Below are positions 55,342-63,980 of a DNA stretch of 64,000 bases, one piece after another. Under the pieces are notes generated by a model, which searched no databases, was not told the origin of the DNA, and worked only from the letters and a program-made list of their open reading frames with translations. The stretch comes from Nocardia blacklockiae (GTDB taxonomy: Bacteria; Actinomycetota; Actinomycetes; Mycobacteriales; Mycobacteriaceae). The position numbers were made by a program, and so were the translations under genes. The stretch's first letter is position 1. Each line of letters opens with the position of its first letter. The stretch lies in the NCBI RefSeq assembly GCF_015477355.1, contig NZ_JADLRJ010000006.1:248001-312000 (forward strand), read 5' to 3'.

Positions 55342-56097
55342 TCAGATCGCTGTTCGGGTCGCCTGGGGAACTCGCGCGGCCTCCCACCGCTGAACCCTGC
55401 GCAGCAGGATCGCCAACAGCACGGCTGCCGTGCCGATGACCACGACGGCGGCGAGGAAGACCAGGACCGCGCCGCCGAAGCGACCGGCGTCGGCGGGCTC
55501 GGTGCCGACCGTCGCCATGGTCAGGGACAGTATCGCGAGCAGCAGTGAGCCGACGACGAACAACGACCACCACAGCACGACCAAGGCCGTAGTCCGGTTG
55601 GCGCGCGGCCGCACCGGCGCGACCGGGGTGTCGGGATGCACGGCACGTTGCACGTCGTCGAGCACGATCGGCGGGATCACGAGGTTCAGGATCGGGAGGA
55701 AACCGATCACGGACCACACCCGCGACAGCCGATGCCGAGCCGGAGACAGCACGGCCGCGTTGCCGCGCGCCCGATACAGCCAGACGACGAACAGCACGCC
55801 CGCGATCGCCTGGAAGATCATTCCCACCGACGTGATCGCGAGCCAAGGCCGGGCCGCGTCCAGTCGCGTCAGATACTCCGCCCGCTCCAGCTGCCCGTTC
55901 TCGAAATCCACGTGCACAAGGTAGTTGCGCACATGAATACCCCACTCGACGATCCGGGCGGCCAGGACGATTCCCACGGCGGAGAGAACGGCGTACGCCA
56001 ACCCTCGCAGCGACCGAGTCGGAAACGCCGCATCCCCGACAGCCGACTCCCGCAGAGCCTCCGGACCTGGTCCGCCGCCGGAATGTTGTTGTCGCAT
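55342..56097 (-). CDS. DUF4328 membrane protein
   Basis: This 251-residue protein has four or more hydrophobic segments: RGLAYAVLSAVGIVLAARIVEW, LAITSVGMIFQAIAGVLFVVWLYRA, WSLFVVGSLLLAILSLTMATVG and GAVLVFLAAVVVIGTAAVLLAIL. The RLDAARPWLAITS and WSVIGFLPILNLVIPPIVLDDVQRAV parts mark DUF4328. Function is unknown. It is inserted in the reverse orientation between nrnA and the MATE exporter, which are neighbours in M. tuberculosis. It is therefore an accessory insertion into a conserved block. The GTG at 56100 is an equally possible start. Confidence 0.78.
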   Translation of the reverse strand: MRQQHSGGGPGPEALRESAVGDAAFPTRSLRGLAYAVLSAVGIVLAARIVEWGIHVRNYLVHVDFENGQLERAEYLTRLDAARPWLAITSVGMIFQAIAGVLFVVWLYRARGNAAVLSPARHRLSRVWSVIGFLPILNLVIPPIVLDDVQRAVHPDTPVAPVRPRANRTTALVVLWWSLFVVGSLLLAILSLTMATVGTEPADAGRFGGAVLVFLAAVVVIGTAAVLLAILLRRVQRWEAARVPQATRTAI

Positions 56098-56473
56098 CAC
56101 CGTATTCACGGTATCCAGCGGCCTGCCGAGGCATATCGGCGAAATCGCCGGTTCCTCGACGGAAAGTGACCACGGGCCCACCACTCGCCGACGCGATGCG
56201 CCGCGAACGCTGCCCGGCGAGATTTTCGTGTCTGGTCGGCGACTTGATTCCGGCGGCTGACCACGAAGCCGGAGAATTCGCGCCGGTGCGGTTTCCCCGC
56301 CGGACAGATCGACTACTCGTACCGAAGGATGTCCGCACGCGGCACCGCAGCTCGCGGACGTGGCGTGCGCGGCGGGTGTCGGTGGGCTGTGCGAAGGTGG
56401 GGCGCGATGAGACCAGTGGGAGGTGCGGTGGGCGTAGGGGAGCGGCTGTCGGTGGAGAGCGGGAGGGGTGACG
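56098..56473. other. Intergenic region with no recognised gene
   Basis: About 375 bases lie between the divergent DUF4328 and MATE genes. Short open frames on both strands are low-complexity Arg/Pro/Ser-rich and lack ribosome sites. I see no strong promoter or palindrome. A GGGAGGGG purine tract directly before the MATE start is its ribosome site. Confidence 0.5.
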
Positions 56474-57889
56474 ATGACGGCTGATGCGGGTGGTTCGCGG
56501 AGCGCTGTGGAGGGCGAGGCGCCGGTGGTCGAGGAGGCTGCTGACGCGGGGGCGCGGCGGATTCTGGGGATCGCCGTGCCCACGCTGGGAGTGCTCGTCG
56601 CGGAACCGATCTATCTGCTGTGGGATATGGCCGTGGTCGGGCGGCTGGGCGCGTTGGCGCTGGCCGGGCTGGCGGTGGGCGGGCTGATTCTCGGACAGGT
56701 CAGTACCCAGCTGACCTTCCTCACCTACGGCACCACCGCGCGGTCGTCCCGGCGGTTCGGGTCGGGGGACCGGCGGGGTGCGGTCGAGGAGGGCGTGCAG
56801 GCCAGCTGGACGGCGATCGGTATCGGCCTGCTGATCCTGGTCGTGTTGCAGGTGTTCGCGCGGCCCGTCGTGGACCTGATCGCGGGTGGGTCGGATATCG
56901 CCGACGCGGCGCTGGGCTGGCTGCGGATCGCGCTGTTCGGGGTGCCGCTGATTCTGCTGACCATGGCGGGCAACGGGTGGCTGCGCGGCGTCCAGCAGAC
57001 CCGCCGTCCGCTGGCGTATGTCATTGCGGGACTGGTGATTTCGGCGGTGCTGTGCCCGGTGCTGGTGCACGGGCTCTGGGGCGCGCCGCGGCTCGAGCTG
57101 GAAGGCTCGGCCGTGGCCAATGTGATCGGGCAGGTCGTCGCGGCCGCGATGTTCCTGGGTGCGCTGGTGCGGCGGCGGCTGCTCCCGGCAGGTCATCCCG
57201 ACCGGATCTCGCTCACGCCGCGCCCGGCGGTCATGCGCTCGCAGCTGGTGCTCGGGCGCGACCTGATCGTGCGGAGCCTGGCGTTCCAGGCGTGTTTCGT
57301 GTCCGCCGGGGCGGTGGCGTCGCGGTTCGGCGCGGCCTCGGTGGCCGCCCACCAGTTGGTGCTGCAACTGTGGAATTTCCTCGCGCTGGCCCTGGACTCG
57401 CTGGCCATCGCCGCCCAGACTTTGACCGGCGCGGCGCTCGGGGCCGGGAACGTGCGTGGCGCGCAGCGGCTGGCGCGGCGGGTCACGGTGTGGTCCACGC
57501 TGTTCGCGGCCGCGCTGGCGGTGTTCTTCGCCGCCGGGTACGAGTGGGTCCCGCGGGTGTTCACCACCGATCCGCAGGTGATCGATCGCACGCACGTCGT
57601 CTGGTGGTTCTTCGTGGCGCTCATCCCGCTGGTGGGCGTGGTGTTCGCGCTCGACGGCGTGCTGCTCGGCGCGGGCGACGCCGCCTACCTGCGGAACACC
57701 ACCATGGGCGCGGCGTTGATCGGATTCCTTCCGGTGATCTGGTTGTCGCTGGCGTTCGACTGGGGCATCGCCGGGATCTGGAGCGGCCTGTCCGCCTTCA
57801 TCGTGCTGCGGCTGCTCGCGGTGAGCGTGCGGGCGTGGTCCGGGCGCTGGGCGCGGGCCGGCGCGGAGATCCCGGGCGGCGTCGGATAG
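56474..57889 (+). CDS. dinF: MATE-family efflux transporter (DinF-like)
   Basis: This 471-residue exporter has 12 hydrophobic segments in two homologous halves. RRILGIAVPTLGVLVAEPIYLLWDMAVVGRLG begins half one. Half two starts near LVLGRDLIVRSLAFQACFVSAGAVASRFG, with AAHQLVLQLWNFLALALDSLAIAAQTLTG, the typical MATE segment. It uses a proton or sodium gradient to expel cationic compounds. Position after nrnA (ignoring the inserted DUF4328 gene) corresponds to dinF of M. tuberculosis. No SOS box is visible upstream, unlike E. coli dinF. GTG at 56468 is an alternative start. Confidence 0.9.
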   Translation: MTADAGGSRSAVEGEAPVVEEAADAGARRILGIAVPTLGVLVAEPIYLLWDMAVVGRLGALALAGLAVGGLILGQVSTQLTFLTYGTTARSSRRFGSGDRRGAVEEGVQASWTAIGIGLLILVVLQVFARPVVDLIAGGSDIADAALGWLRIALFGVPLILLTMAGNGWLRGVQQTRRPLAYVIAGLVISAVLCPVLVHGLWGAPRLELEGSAVANVIGQVVAAAMFLGALVRRRLLPAGHPDRISLTPRPAVMRSQLVLGRDLIVRSLAFQACFVSAGAVASRFGAASVAAHQLVLQLWNFLALALDSLAIAAQTLTGAALGAGNVRGAQRLARRVTVWSTLFAAALAVFFAAGYEWVPRVFTTDPQVIDRTHVVWWFFVALIPLVGVVFALDGVLLGAGDAAYLRNTTMGAALIGFLPVIWLSLAFDWGIAGIWSGLSAFIVLRLLAVSVRAWSGRWARAGAEIPGGVG

Positions 57890-58015
57890 TCCGAGGGTCT
57901 CGGGGTAGTCGGGAACCTGCCCCGGCGGGACGGTGATCGTCGCGCATGGGAATGTGGAACGGACCACCGCGGTTGCCCATGCGGGCGTGGCAGGAGAGTA
58001 GGAGGTTGGTGCCGG

Positions 58016-58975
58016 GTGATTCCGAAGCTGATGGCGGTGAGCGACATCCATGTCGGGCACCAGGGCAACAAGCCCGTCGTCGAACAGATCACCCCCGATT
58101 CACCCGAGGACTGGCTGATCGTCGCGGGTGACGTGGCGGAGAAGACCGACGACATCCGCTGGGCGCTGGACCTGCTGCGCAAGCGCTTCGCCAAGGTGAT
58201 CTGGGTCCCGGGCAACCACGAATTGTGGACCACCACAAAGGATCCGGTGCAGATGCACGGTGCGTCGCGGTACGACTACCTGGTGTCGCTGTGCCGGGAC
58301 CTCGACGTCCTGACCCCGGAGGACCCGTTCCCGGTGTGGACGGGCGCGGGCGCCGAGCAGTTCGGCGGCGCGGTGACCCTGGCCCCGCTGTTCGTGCTCT
58401 ACGACTACTCCTGGCGGCCCGCCGGCACGACCACCAAGGCCGAGGCGATGGCCCTGGCCCGCGAGCGCAACGTCGTCGCCACCGACGAGTTCCTGCTGTC
58501 CCCGGACCCGTACGTGACCCGCGACGCGTGGTGTCACGCGCGCGTGCAGTACACCCGCCGCCGGCTCGACGACGTGGGCACCGAGACCCCGATGGTGCTG
58601 ATCAACCACTTCCCGCTCAACCGCGAGCCCACCCGGATGCTGTTCTATCCGGAGTTCTCGCTGTGGTGCGGCACCGAGCAGACCGCCGACTGGCACATCC
58701 GTTACAACGTCGTCTGCTCGGTCTACGGCCACCTGCACATTCCGCGCACCACCTTCTACGACGGCGTCCGGCACGAGGAGGTCTCGCTCGGCTACCCGCG
58801 CGAATGGCAGCGCCGCGGCCTGCCCGACAAGCTGCTGCGTCAGATCCTGCCCGCCCCCGAATACGGCCCCGACGACCTGAACGAGTGGGGCGGCCACTTC
58901 AAGATCACCCCGGAGATGCGCAAGGCGGCCACCGAGATGCGCCGCCTCGCCGACAAGCGCCGCGGCCTGGGGTGA
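58016..58975 (+). CDS. pptH: Metallophosphoesterase, phosphopantetheinyl hydrolase-like (PptH)
   Basis: This 319-residue calcineurin-type phosphoesterase shows metal-binding motifs in order: MAVSDIHVGHQ (D-x-H), LIVAGDVAEK (GD), VIWVPGNHELW (GNHE), INHFPLN, and YGHLHIPRT (GH-x-H). In M. tuberculosis the gene next to pptT encodes PptH, which removes the phosphopantetheine arm from carrier proteins and opposes PptT. The same adjacency here makes that role likely. The GTG start follows an AGGAGG site about ten bases upstream. pptT begins 53 bases after the stop. Confidence 0.85.
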   Translation: MIPKLMAVSDIHVGHQGNKPVVEQITPDSPEDWLIVAGDVAEKTDDIRWALDLLRKRFAKVIWVPGNHELWTTTKDPVQMHGASRYDYLVSLCRDLDVLTPEDPFPVWTGAGAEQFGGAVTLAPLFVLYDYSWRPAGTTTKAEAMALARERNVVATDEFLLSPDPYVTRDAWCHARVQYTRRRLDDVGTETPMVLINHFPLNREPTRMLFYPEFSLWCGTEQTADWHIRYNVVCSVYGHLHIPRTTFYDGVRHEEVSLGYPREWQRRGLPDKLLRQILPAPEYGPDDLNEWGGHFKITPEMRKAATEMRRLADKRRGLG

Positions 58976-59028
58976 CCGGGCCCGGACGCGCGCGCCGCGC
59001 CCTCGGTTAATCTCGTGAAGGCAAGCAG

Positions 59029-59733
59029 GTGTGGAGTCAGGAGGCGGTCATCGAGGAGCGGGCGAGCATCATCGGCAGGATTCTTCCCGAGGGAGTGGCC
59101 ACGGCCGAGCTGGTGCGGTATCCGGAGGAGCTGCAACCGCATCCCGGTGAGGAGCATCTGATCGCGAAGTCGGTGGAGAAGCGCCGCCGCGATTTCATCG
59201 GCGCCCGGTACTGCGCGCGGCAAGCCCTCGCGCAGCTGGGGGAGCCGCAGGTGGCCATCGGCAAGGGCGAGCGCGGCATGCCGCTGTTCCCGACCGGCGT
59301 GGTCGGCAGCCTCACCCACTGCGACGGCTACCGGGCCGCGGCCCTGGCGCACCGGCTGCGCTGGCGTTCGGTGGGCATCGACGCCGAACCGCACGACACC
59401 CTGCCCGACGGCGTGCTGGACTCGGTAAGCCTGCAGCCCGAGCGCGACTGGCTCAAGGGTGCGATTCCCGCGACCGGGTTGCACCTGGATCGGTTGTTGT
59501 TCTGTGCCAAAGAGGCCACCTACAAGGCGTGGTTCCCGCTGACGCTGCGCTGGCTGGGTTTCGAGGACGCCCACATCACCTTCACCATCGACGACACCGG
59601 CACCGCCGGCACCTTCCGCAGCAAGCTGCTGGTGCCGGGGCAGACCAATGACGGTGGGGCGCCGCTGATCTCGTTCGACGGGCGCTGGCTGATCAGCGAC
59701 GGGCTGATCCTGACCGCGATCGCGGCGGGCTGA
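59029..59733 (+). CDS. pptT: 4'-phosphopantetheinyl transferase (PptT-like)
   Basis: This 234-residue Sfp/EntD-type enzyme attaches 4'-phosphopantetheine from CoA to carrier domains of polyketide, mycolate and peptide synthases. Hallmarks: KSVEKRRRDFIGARYCARQAL, VVGSLTHCDGYRAA, the magnesium motif VGIDAEPHD, and LLFCAKEATYKAWFPLTLRWLGFEDA, all closely like mycobacterial PptT. TAATCT at 59008-59013 is a plausible -10 for a short-leader transcript. The stop overlaps the truB start by one base (TGATG). Confidence 0.95.
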   Translation: MWSQEAVIEERASIIGRILPEGVATAELVRYPEELQPHPGEEHLIAKSVEKRRRDFIGARYCARQALAQLGEPQVAIGKGERGMPLFPTGVVGSLTHCDGYRAAALAHRLRWRSVGIDAEPHDTLPDGVLDSVSLQPERDWLKGAIPATGLHLDRLLFCAKEATYKAWFPLTLRWLGFEDAHITFTIDDTGTAGTFRSKLLVPGQTNDGGAPLISFDGRWLISDGLILTAIAAG

Positions 59734-60659
59734 TGGGCGAGCAGCGCACCGCCGTGGTGAACGCGCTCGGCGGACTGCTGATCGTCGACAAGGACGGCGG
59801 CATGACCAGTCACGACGTCGTCTCCCGGTGCCGGAAACTGTTGCGCACCCGCAAGATCGGCCACGCGGGCACCCTGGATCCGATGGCCACCGGCGTGCTG
59901 GTGCTCGGCGTGGAGCGGGCCACCAAGATGCTCGGCCTGCTCAGCCTCACCACCAAGGCCTACGCCGCGACGATCCGGCTCGGGCAGTCGACGGTCACCG
60001 ACGACGCCGAGGGCGAGGTGGTCGCGACCACGCCCGCCGGGCATGTCACCGACGCCGAGATCGCTTCCGGCGTAGCGGCTTTGACCGGCGACATCCAGCA
60101 GGTGCCCGCCACGGTCAGCGCCATCAAGGTCGCCGGGGAACGCGCCTACGCCCGCGCCCGCGCGGGGGAGGAGGTGCAACTCGCCGCCCGCCCCGTCACC
60201 GTGAGCCGCTTCGACATCCTGTCTCGCCGCGACATCGACTCCGGCACAGGCTCTTTCGTCGACCTGGACGTCGAGGTCGAATGCTCCTCGGGCACCTACA
60301 TCCGTGCCCTGGCCCGCGACCTGGGCGCCGCGCTGGCCGTCGGCGGCCACCTCACCGCGCTGCGCCGCACCCGGGTCGGCCCGTTCACCCTCGAGCACGC
60401 CCGCACCCTGGACCGCCTGGCCGACGACCCGAGCCTGAACCTCGACATCGATGCCGCCGCGCGCCTGGCCTTCCCGTCCCGCATCATCACCGCGACCGAA
60501 GCCGAATCCCTGCGCGACGGCCGCTGGCTCGACCCGGTCGGCATCGCGGGCACCCACGCCGCCCTCACCCCCGACGGCCACGCCATCGCCCTGCTCGAGG
60601 AGAAGGGCAAACGCTCATCCCCGGTCTTCGTCATCCGCCCCCGCGGCCTCATCGACTGA
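59733..60659 (+). CDS. truB: tRNA pseudouridine-55 synthase TruB
   Basis: This 308-residue enzyme makes pseudouridine 55 in the T-loop of tRNAs. It begins with GGLLIVDKDGGMTSHDVVSRC. The catalytic aspartate is in GHAGTLDPMATGVLVLGVERATKML, and GDIQQVPATVSAIKVAGERAYARAR is the second hallmark. The PUA-like C-terminal region ends KRSSPVFVIRPRG. Its ATG shares a base with the pptT stop. It closes the conserved rightward block, and the next gene is convergent. Confidence 0.95.
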   Translation: MGEQRTAVVNALGGLLIVDKDGGMTSHDVVSRCRKLLRTRKIGHAGTLDPMATGVLVLGVERATKMLGLLSLTTKAYAATIRLGQSTVTDDAEGEVVATTPAGHVTDAEIASGVAALTGDIQQVPATVSAIKVAGERAYARARAGEEVQLAARPVTVSRFDILSRRDIDSGTGSFVDLDVEVECSSGTYIRALARDLGAALAVGGHLTALRRTRVGPFTLEHARTLDRLADDPSLNLDIDAAARLAFPSRIITATEAESLRDGRWLDPVGIAGTHAALTPDGHAIALLEEKGKRSSPVFVIRPRGLID

Positions 60660-60731
60660 CGGAACGGCAAGCGCGGGCATGACTCCGCGGCGTGACGGTG
60701 TGCTCGCCCTGTTCGGCGTGGCCCGATGCTC

Positions 60732-61430
60732 TCAGCTATGTGTCGCCCCGCGGCCGGTGGGCAGACCCGGGCCATATGTCACGCGCAGGCGCTCGACGGC
60801 GTCGTGCATGTGGTCGACGAGGAGTTTGCGGGCGCGGGCGGGGGCGCCGGAGCCGATGGCCTCGCGCAGGTCGGTGTGTTCCTGGACCTGTTCGAGGACG
60901 TCGGGGTAGGTGGTTTCCAAGGCGCCCAGGCACATTCGGGTCTCGATGAACAGGGTGCGGGCCGCGTGCGCGAGGCGCGGGCTGTCGGCGCTGGCCACCA
61001 GCGCCTCGTGGAAGGCCTGGTCGGCGTCGGAGACGCCCGCGGCGTCGCCGGCCTCGGCGCAGGCGCGCATCGCGGTGACGCTGGGTTCCAATGCGGTGTA
61101 GGCGATCTCGCGCCGCCCGTCGAGGATCAGCTCCAGCGCGCCGCCCTCCAGCGCGGTGCGGGCGCGGTACACGTCGAGCACGTCGTCGAGGGACAGTTCG
61201 ATGACGAAGATGCCGCGGTGCCGGATGCTGTGCAGCAGCCCCTCCGACACCAGCCGCTGCATCGCCTCCCGCACCGGCCCGCGCGACACGTCGAACTGGG
61301 TGGCGAGGTCGGCCTCCACCAATTGCGCACCGGGAGCGAGGATTCCGCGCATGATCGCCGCGCGCAGCCGGTCGGCGATCATCTCCGCCGTGGATTGCCG
61401 GTTCACCGGCTCGAATTCAATGACCGACAT
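60732..61430 (-). CDS. GntR-family regulator with FCD domain
   Basis: This 232-residue FadR-type regulator has a winged helix (about residues 12-75) with IADRLRAAIMRGILAPGAQLVEADLATQFDVSRGPVREAMQRLVSEGLL. The helical FCD domain (about 90-220) contains VYRARTALEGGALELIL, DQAFHEALVASADSPRL and LVDHMHDAVERL. The His and Asp positions suggest metal-assisted binding of a small carboxylic acid. Its start lies 14 bases inside the preceding racemase-like gene, so it is the last gene of a three-gene operon. The palindrome at 62962 is its likely operator. Confidence 0.88.
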   Translation of the reverse strand: MSVIEFEPVNRQSTAEMIADRLRAAIMRGILAPGAQLVEADLATQFDVSRGPVREAMQRLVSEGLLHSIRHRGIFVIELSLDDVLDVYRARTALEGGALELILDGRREIAYTALEPSVTAMRACAEAGDAAGVSDADQAFHEALVASADSPRLAHAARTLFIETRMCLGALETTYPDVLEQVQEHTDLREAIGSGAPARARKLLVDHMHDAVERLRVTYGPGLPTGRGATHS

Positions 61431-62160
61431 GTAAGGACCTCTCCGCGAACAGCCTACCGAGTTGCGGTGCGACCGGTTCGGTCCCCGGCGGGTATCCGGC
61501 CAGCCGGATGCCCTCCCAGATGGTGACCTGATTCGCCGTCAGCACCGGCTTGCCGAGCGTGGCCTCCAGCTCCGGCAGCACCGCCACCGTGTGCATCGCG
61601 GTGTCGGGGATCAGCAGCGCCTGCGCGTCCGGATGATCGTTGGCCACAGCCAATTTCACCACCTGCTCCGGCTCCAGCGTGCCGACCTCGGCGGCGGTGT
61701 CGATGTCCGCGCTCGACATCGACAGCACCTCGATGCCCTCGGCCGCGAGGAAGTCCACGAACAGCCGGGCGACGTCGTCGGGATAGCTGGCACACACCGC
61801 GACCTTCGAGATGTCCAGCGCGCGAGCGGCATTGACGAAGGCGAAGCTGGTGCTCGACGCGGGCACCCCGGCGGCCTCGCGCAGCCCGCGCACCTGCTCG
61901 CGCGCGCCCTGCGGCCCGTACACGAAACTGCCCGAGGTGCAGGCCCACACGACCGCGTCCGGCCGCGCTTCGGCGAGCAGCCCCGCGCCCTCGCGCAGCC
62001 GCGCCGGGCTGCCCAGGTCCAGCAGTTCGGGCACGGCGTGCAGGTCGGTGCCGTAGATGTGCACCACCCGCAGCCGCGCGCCGAGGATCTCGGCGGCGCG
62101 GGGGTAGTCGTCCTCGGCGGCGTGGTCCGGGTAGATGAAGCCGATGGTGGGTGTCTGCAT
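61417..62160 (-). CDS. Maleate isomerase/Asp-Glu racemase superfamily protein with a single active-site Cys
   Basis: This 247-residue protein of the superfamily contains maleate cis-trans isomerase, arylmalonate decarboxylase and Asp/Glu racemases. The first catalytic cysteine is present (VVWACTSGSF, Cys74). The position of the second, read against the neighbouring paralogue, is Asp186 (LLIPDTAMHT) instead of Cys. The shared ending GKPVLTANQVTIW confirms the alignment. Loss of one cysteine rules out the standard two-thiol racemase mechanism and is reminiscent of decarboxylases with one Cys, though the pattern differs. It lies 10 bases after its paralogue and overlaps the regulator gene. Confidence 0.8.
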   Translation of the reverse strand: MQTPTIGFIYPDHAAEDDYPRAAEILGARLRVVHIYGTDLHAVPELLDLGSPARLREGAGLLAEARPDAVVWACTSGSFVYGPQGAREQVRGLREAAGVPASSTSFAFVNAARALDISKVAVCASYPDDVARLFVDFLAAEGIEVLSMSSADIDTAAEVGTLEPEQVVKLAVANDHPDAQALLIPDTAMHTVAVLPELEATLGKPVLTANQVTIWEGIRLAGYPPGTEPVAPQLGRLFAERSLHVGH

Positions 62161-62170
62161 GGTGATTCCC

Positions 62171-62911
62171 CTAGAAGACGTCCTGGAGCCATTTGCCGGG
62201 CCCCATCATGGGCAGTTTCATGCGGCCCAGGCACGCCCACATGGTGAGCTGGTTGGCGGTGAGCACCGGTTTGCCGAGGGCCTGCTCGAGCGGTTCCACG
62301 AGGTCGTAGGTGGGCAGGTTGGTACAGCTGACGAAGATCGCCTCGGAGCGCGGGTCGTCGGCGTTGATGATGCGTTCGGCGATGGTGCGGTAGCTGACCT
62401 TCCAGATGCCGCCGCCCAGGCCCAGATGGTTGGAGCGGACCACCTCGCAGCCGGCCTCGCCGAGGAACTCGTGCAGCTTCTCGGTGAGGATCTCGTCGTA
62501 GGGCGTGATGACCGAGATCCGGCTCAGGTCCAGCTTGCGGATCGCCTCGATCAGCGCGCCCGAGGTGGTGACCGCGTCACGCGCGCCGGCCGCGCAGATC
62601 GTGTCGACCAGCGACTGCTCGTACTCCAGGCCCTTGATGAAACTGCCCGAGGTGCACAGGTAGGCGATCACCTCCGGATCCACGTGCAGCACATTGCGGG
62701 TGGCCGCGGTGAGGTGGGCCGCGTTCGACACCAGTTCGGCCATCGCCACCGACACCGGCACCGGCTCGTAGGGTGTGCGGGCGAGATGCAGGCTGACCTC
62801 GAGCGGGGCCCACCGCCACAGTTCGCGCTCGAGCGCCAGATCGAACGGCGCGATGATCCCGATACCCCGCTGCGCGACCGGGCCGTCGATCTCGGGAAAG
62901 TTGAGTTCCAC
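62171..62911 (-). CDS. Maleate isomerase/Asp-Glu racemase superfamily protein with both active-site Cys
   Basis: This 246-residue paralogue of the next gene has both catalytic cysteines: AYLCTSGSF (Cys86) and FVSCTNLPTYDLVEPLEQ (Cys196), followed by GKPVLTANQLTMW. Two thiols are what maleate isomerases and Asp/Glu racemases need to move a proton or form the enzyme adduct. The likely substrate is a dicarboxylic or substituted malonic acid, but which one cannot be read. The GTG start is preceded by a GAGGGG-type site. It leads the leftward operon (isomerase-like, isomerase-like, GntR) and is divergent from the dehydrogenase across the operator. Confidence 0.82.
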   Translation of the reverse strand: MELNFPEIDGPVAQRGIGIIAPFDLALERELWRWAPLEVSLHLARTPYEPVPVSVAMAELVSNAAHLTAATRNVLHVDPEVIAYLCTSGSFIKGLEYEQSLVDTICAAGARDAVTTSGALIEAIRKLDLSRISVITPYDEILTEKLHEFLGEAGCEVVRSNHLGLGGGIWKVSYRTIAERIINADDPRSEAIFVSCTNLPTYDLVEPLEQALGKPVLTANQLTMWACLGRMKLPMMGPGKWLQDVF

Positions 62912-62961
62912 TACGAGGGGCCCCTCTCGCGTTCAGCTGAATAATCCTCCGCACACGATCG

Positions 62962-62995
62962 GATTGTTGACAATCATACGATGTCTTTCTAGCCT
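62962..62995 (+). promoter_or_regulatory. FadR-type operator overlapping a TTGACA-N17-TAGCCT promoter
   Basis: GATTGTTGACAATC (62962-62975) is a perfect six-base inverted repeat with a two-base centre, containing the TTGT..ACAA core of FCD-type GntR sites. It overlaps a consensus -35 TTGACA (62967-62972). A 17-base spacer leads to TAGCCT (62990-62995), ending six bases before the GTG at 63002, so the dehydrogenase message is leaderless. Confidence 0.72.
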
Positions 62996-63001
62996 GTCAA
63001 T

Positions 63002-63967
63002 GTGGTTGAGGGCCAAATAGTCACCGTTCTTCACGATGGCACCAGGCCCGATGCGGGACTCATGCGCCCGGTGTCCGAGCGGGCCACGGTCCGCTACACC
63101 GAGTCCGAGGGTCTCGCCGATGCGCTGCATGGTGCCGACGTGTTGTTCGTATACGACTTCACCAGTACAGCGGTCCCCGGGGCCTGGCCGTCGGCGGACC
63201 GGCTGCGTTGGGTGCATGTGGGCGCCACCGGAGTGGACTCGGTGATGTTCGACGAGCTGATCGCCAGCGAGGTCGTCGTCACCAACACCCGGGGTCTGTT
63301 CGACGCGCCGATTGCCGAGTATGTGCTCGCGCAGCTGCTGAACTTCGCCAAGGACCTGCCGCGCTCGTGGCGTCTGCAACAGGAACACGACTGGCACCAC
63401 CGGGAGTCCGAACGATTGTCCGGTGCCACGGTACTCGTGGTCGGCACCGGGTCCATCGGCAGGGCCATCGCCCGGCTACTGCGCTGCGTGGGCATGGAGG
63501 TCCGCGGGCTGGGCCGGCGCGCCCGCACCGGCGACCCGGATTTCGGCACCGTCGGCACCGATCTGCACGCCGAACTACCCGGGGCCGACTACGTCGTCGC
63601 GGTCGCGCCGCTCACGCCGCAGACCCGGCACCTGTTCGACGCCAGGGCGTTTGCCGCGATGAAGCCACACGCCCGTTTCGTCAACGTCGGTCGTGGGGAA
63701 CTAGTAGTGACAGACGATCTCGTCGCCGCGCTGCGCACCGGCAGCATCGCGGGCGCGGCGCTCGATGTCGTCGATCCCGAGCCGCTGCCACCGGGGCACG
63801 CGCTGTGGGATCTGCCGAATGTCCAACTCACCCCCCACAACTCCGGTGATGTCATCGGATGGCGGCGCGACCTGGTCACCGTGTTCACCGAGAACTTCCG
63901 GAAGTGGATCGACGGCCGACCGCTGGAGAATGTGGTCGACAAAAGGCTGGGCTACGTGCCCACCTGA
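63002..63967 (+). CDS. D-isomer-specific 2-hydroxyacid dehydrogenase
   Basis: This 321-residue NAD(P)H-dependent enzyme interconverts 2-oxo and D-2-hydroxy acids. The NAD motif VLVVGTGSIGRAIARLL lies at about residues 142-158. The substrate-binding Arg region follows in VAVAPLTPQTRHLFD, the catalytic Glu in DVVDPEPLPPGHALW, and the His in VQLTPHNSGDV. The N-terminal catalytic segment includes LRWVHVGATGVDSVMF. It resembles GhrA-like and hydroxypyruvate/glyoxylate reductases. Being divergent from two racemase/isomerase paralogues under one operator, it probably reduces or oxidises a downstream keto acid of that pathway. Confidence 0.88.
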   Translation: MVEGQIVTVLHDGTRPDAGLMRPVSERATVRYTESEGLADALHGADVLFVYDFTSTAVPGAWPSADRLRWVHVGATGVDSVMFDELIASEVVVTNTRGLFDAPIAEYVLAQLLNFAKDLPRSWRLQQEHDWHHRESERLSGATVLVVGTGSIGRAIARLLRCVGMEVRGLGRRARTGDPDFGTVGTDLHAELPGADYVVAVAPLTPQTRHLFDARAFAAMKPHARFVNVGRGELVVTDDLVAALRTGSIAGAALDVVDPEPLPPGHALWDLPNVQLTPHNSGDVIGWRRDLVTVFTENFRKWIDGRPLENVVDKRLGYVPT

Positions 63968-63980
63968 AAGGGAGTCAGTC

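Noticed and set aside
56166-56471. Candidate 101-residue gene upstream of the MATE exporter
   Set aside because: It is low-complexity Arg/Gly-rich, with no ribosome site and no recognisable motif.
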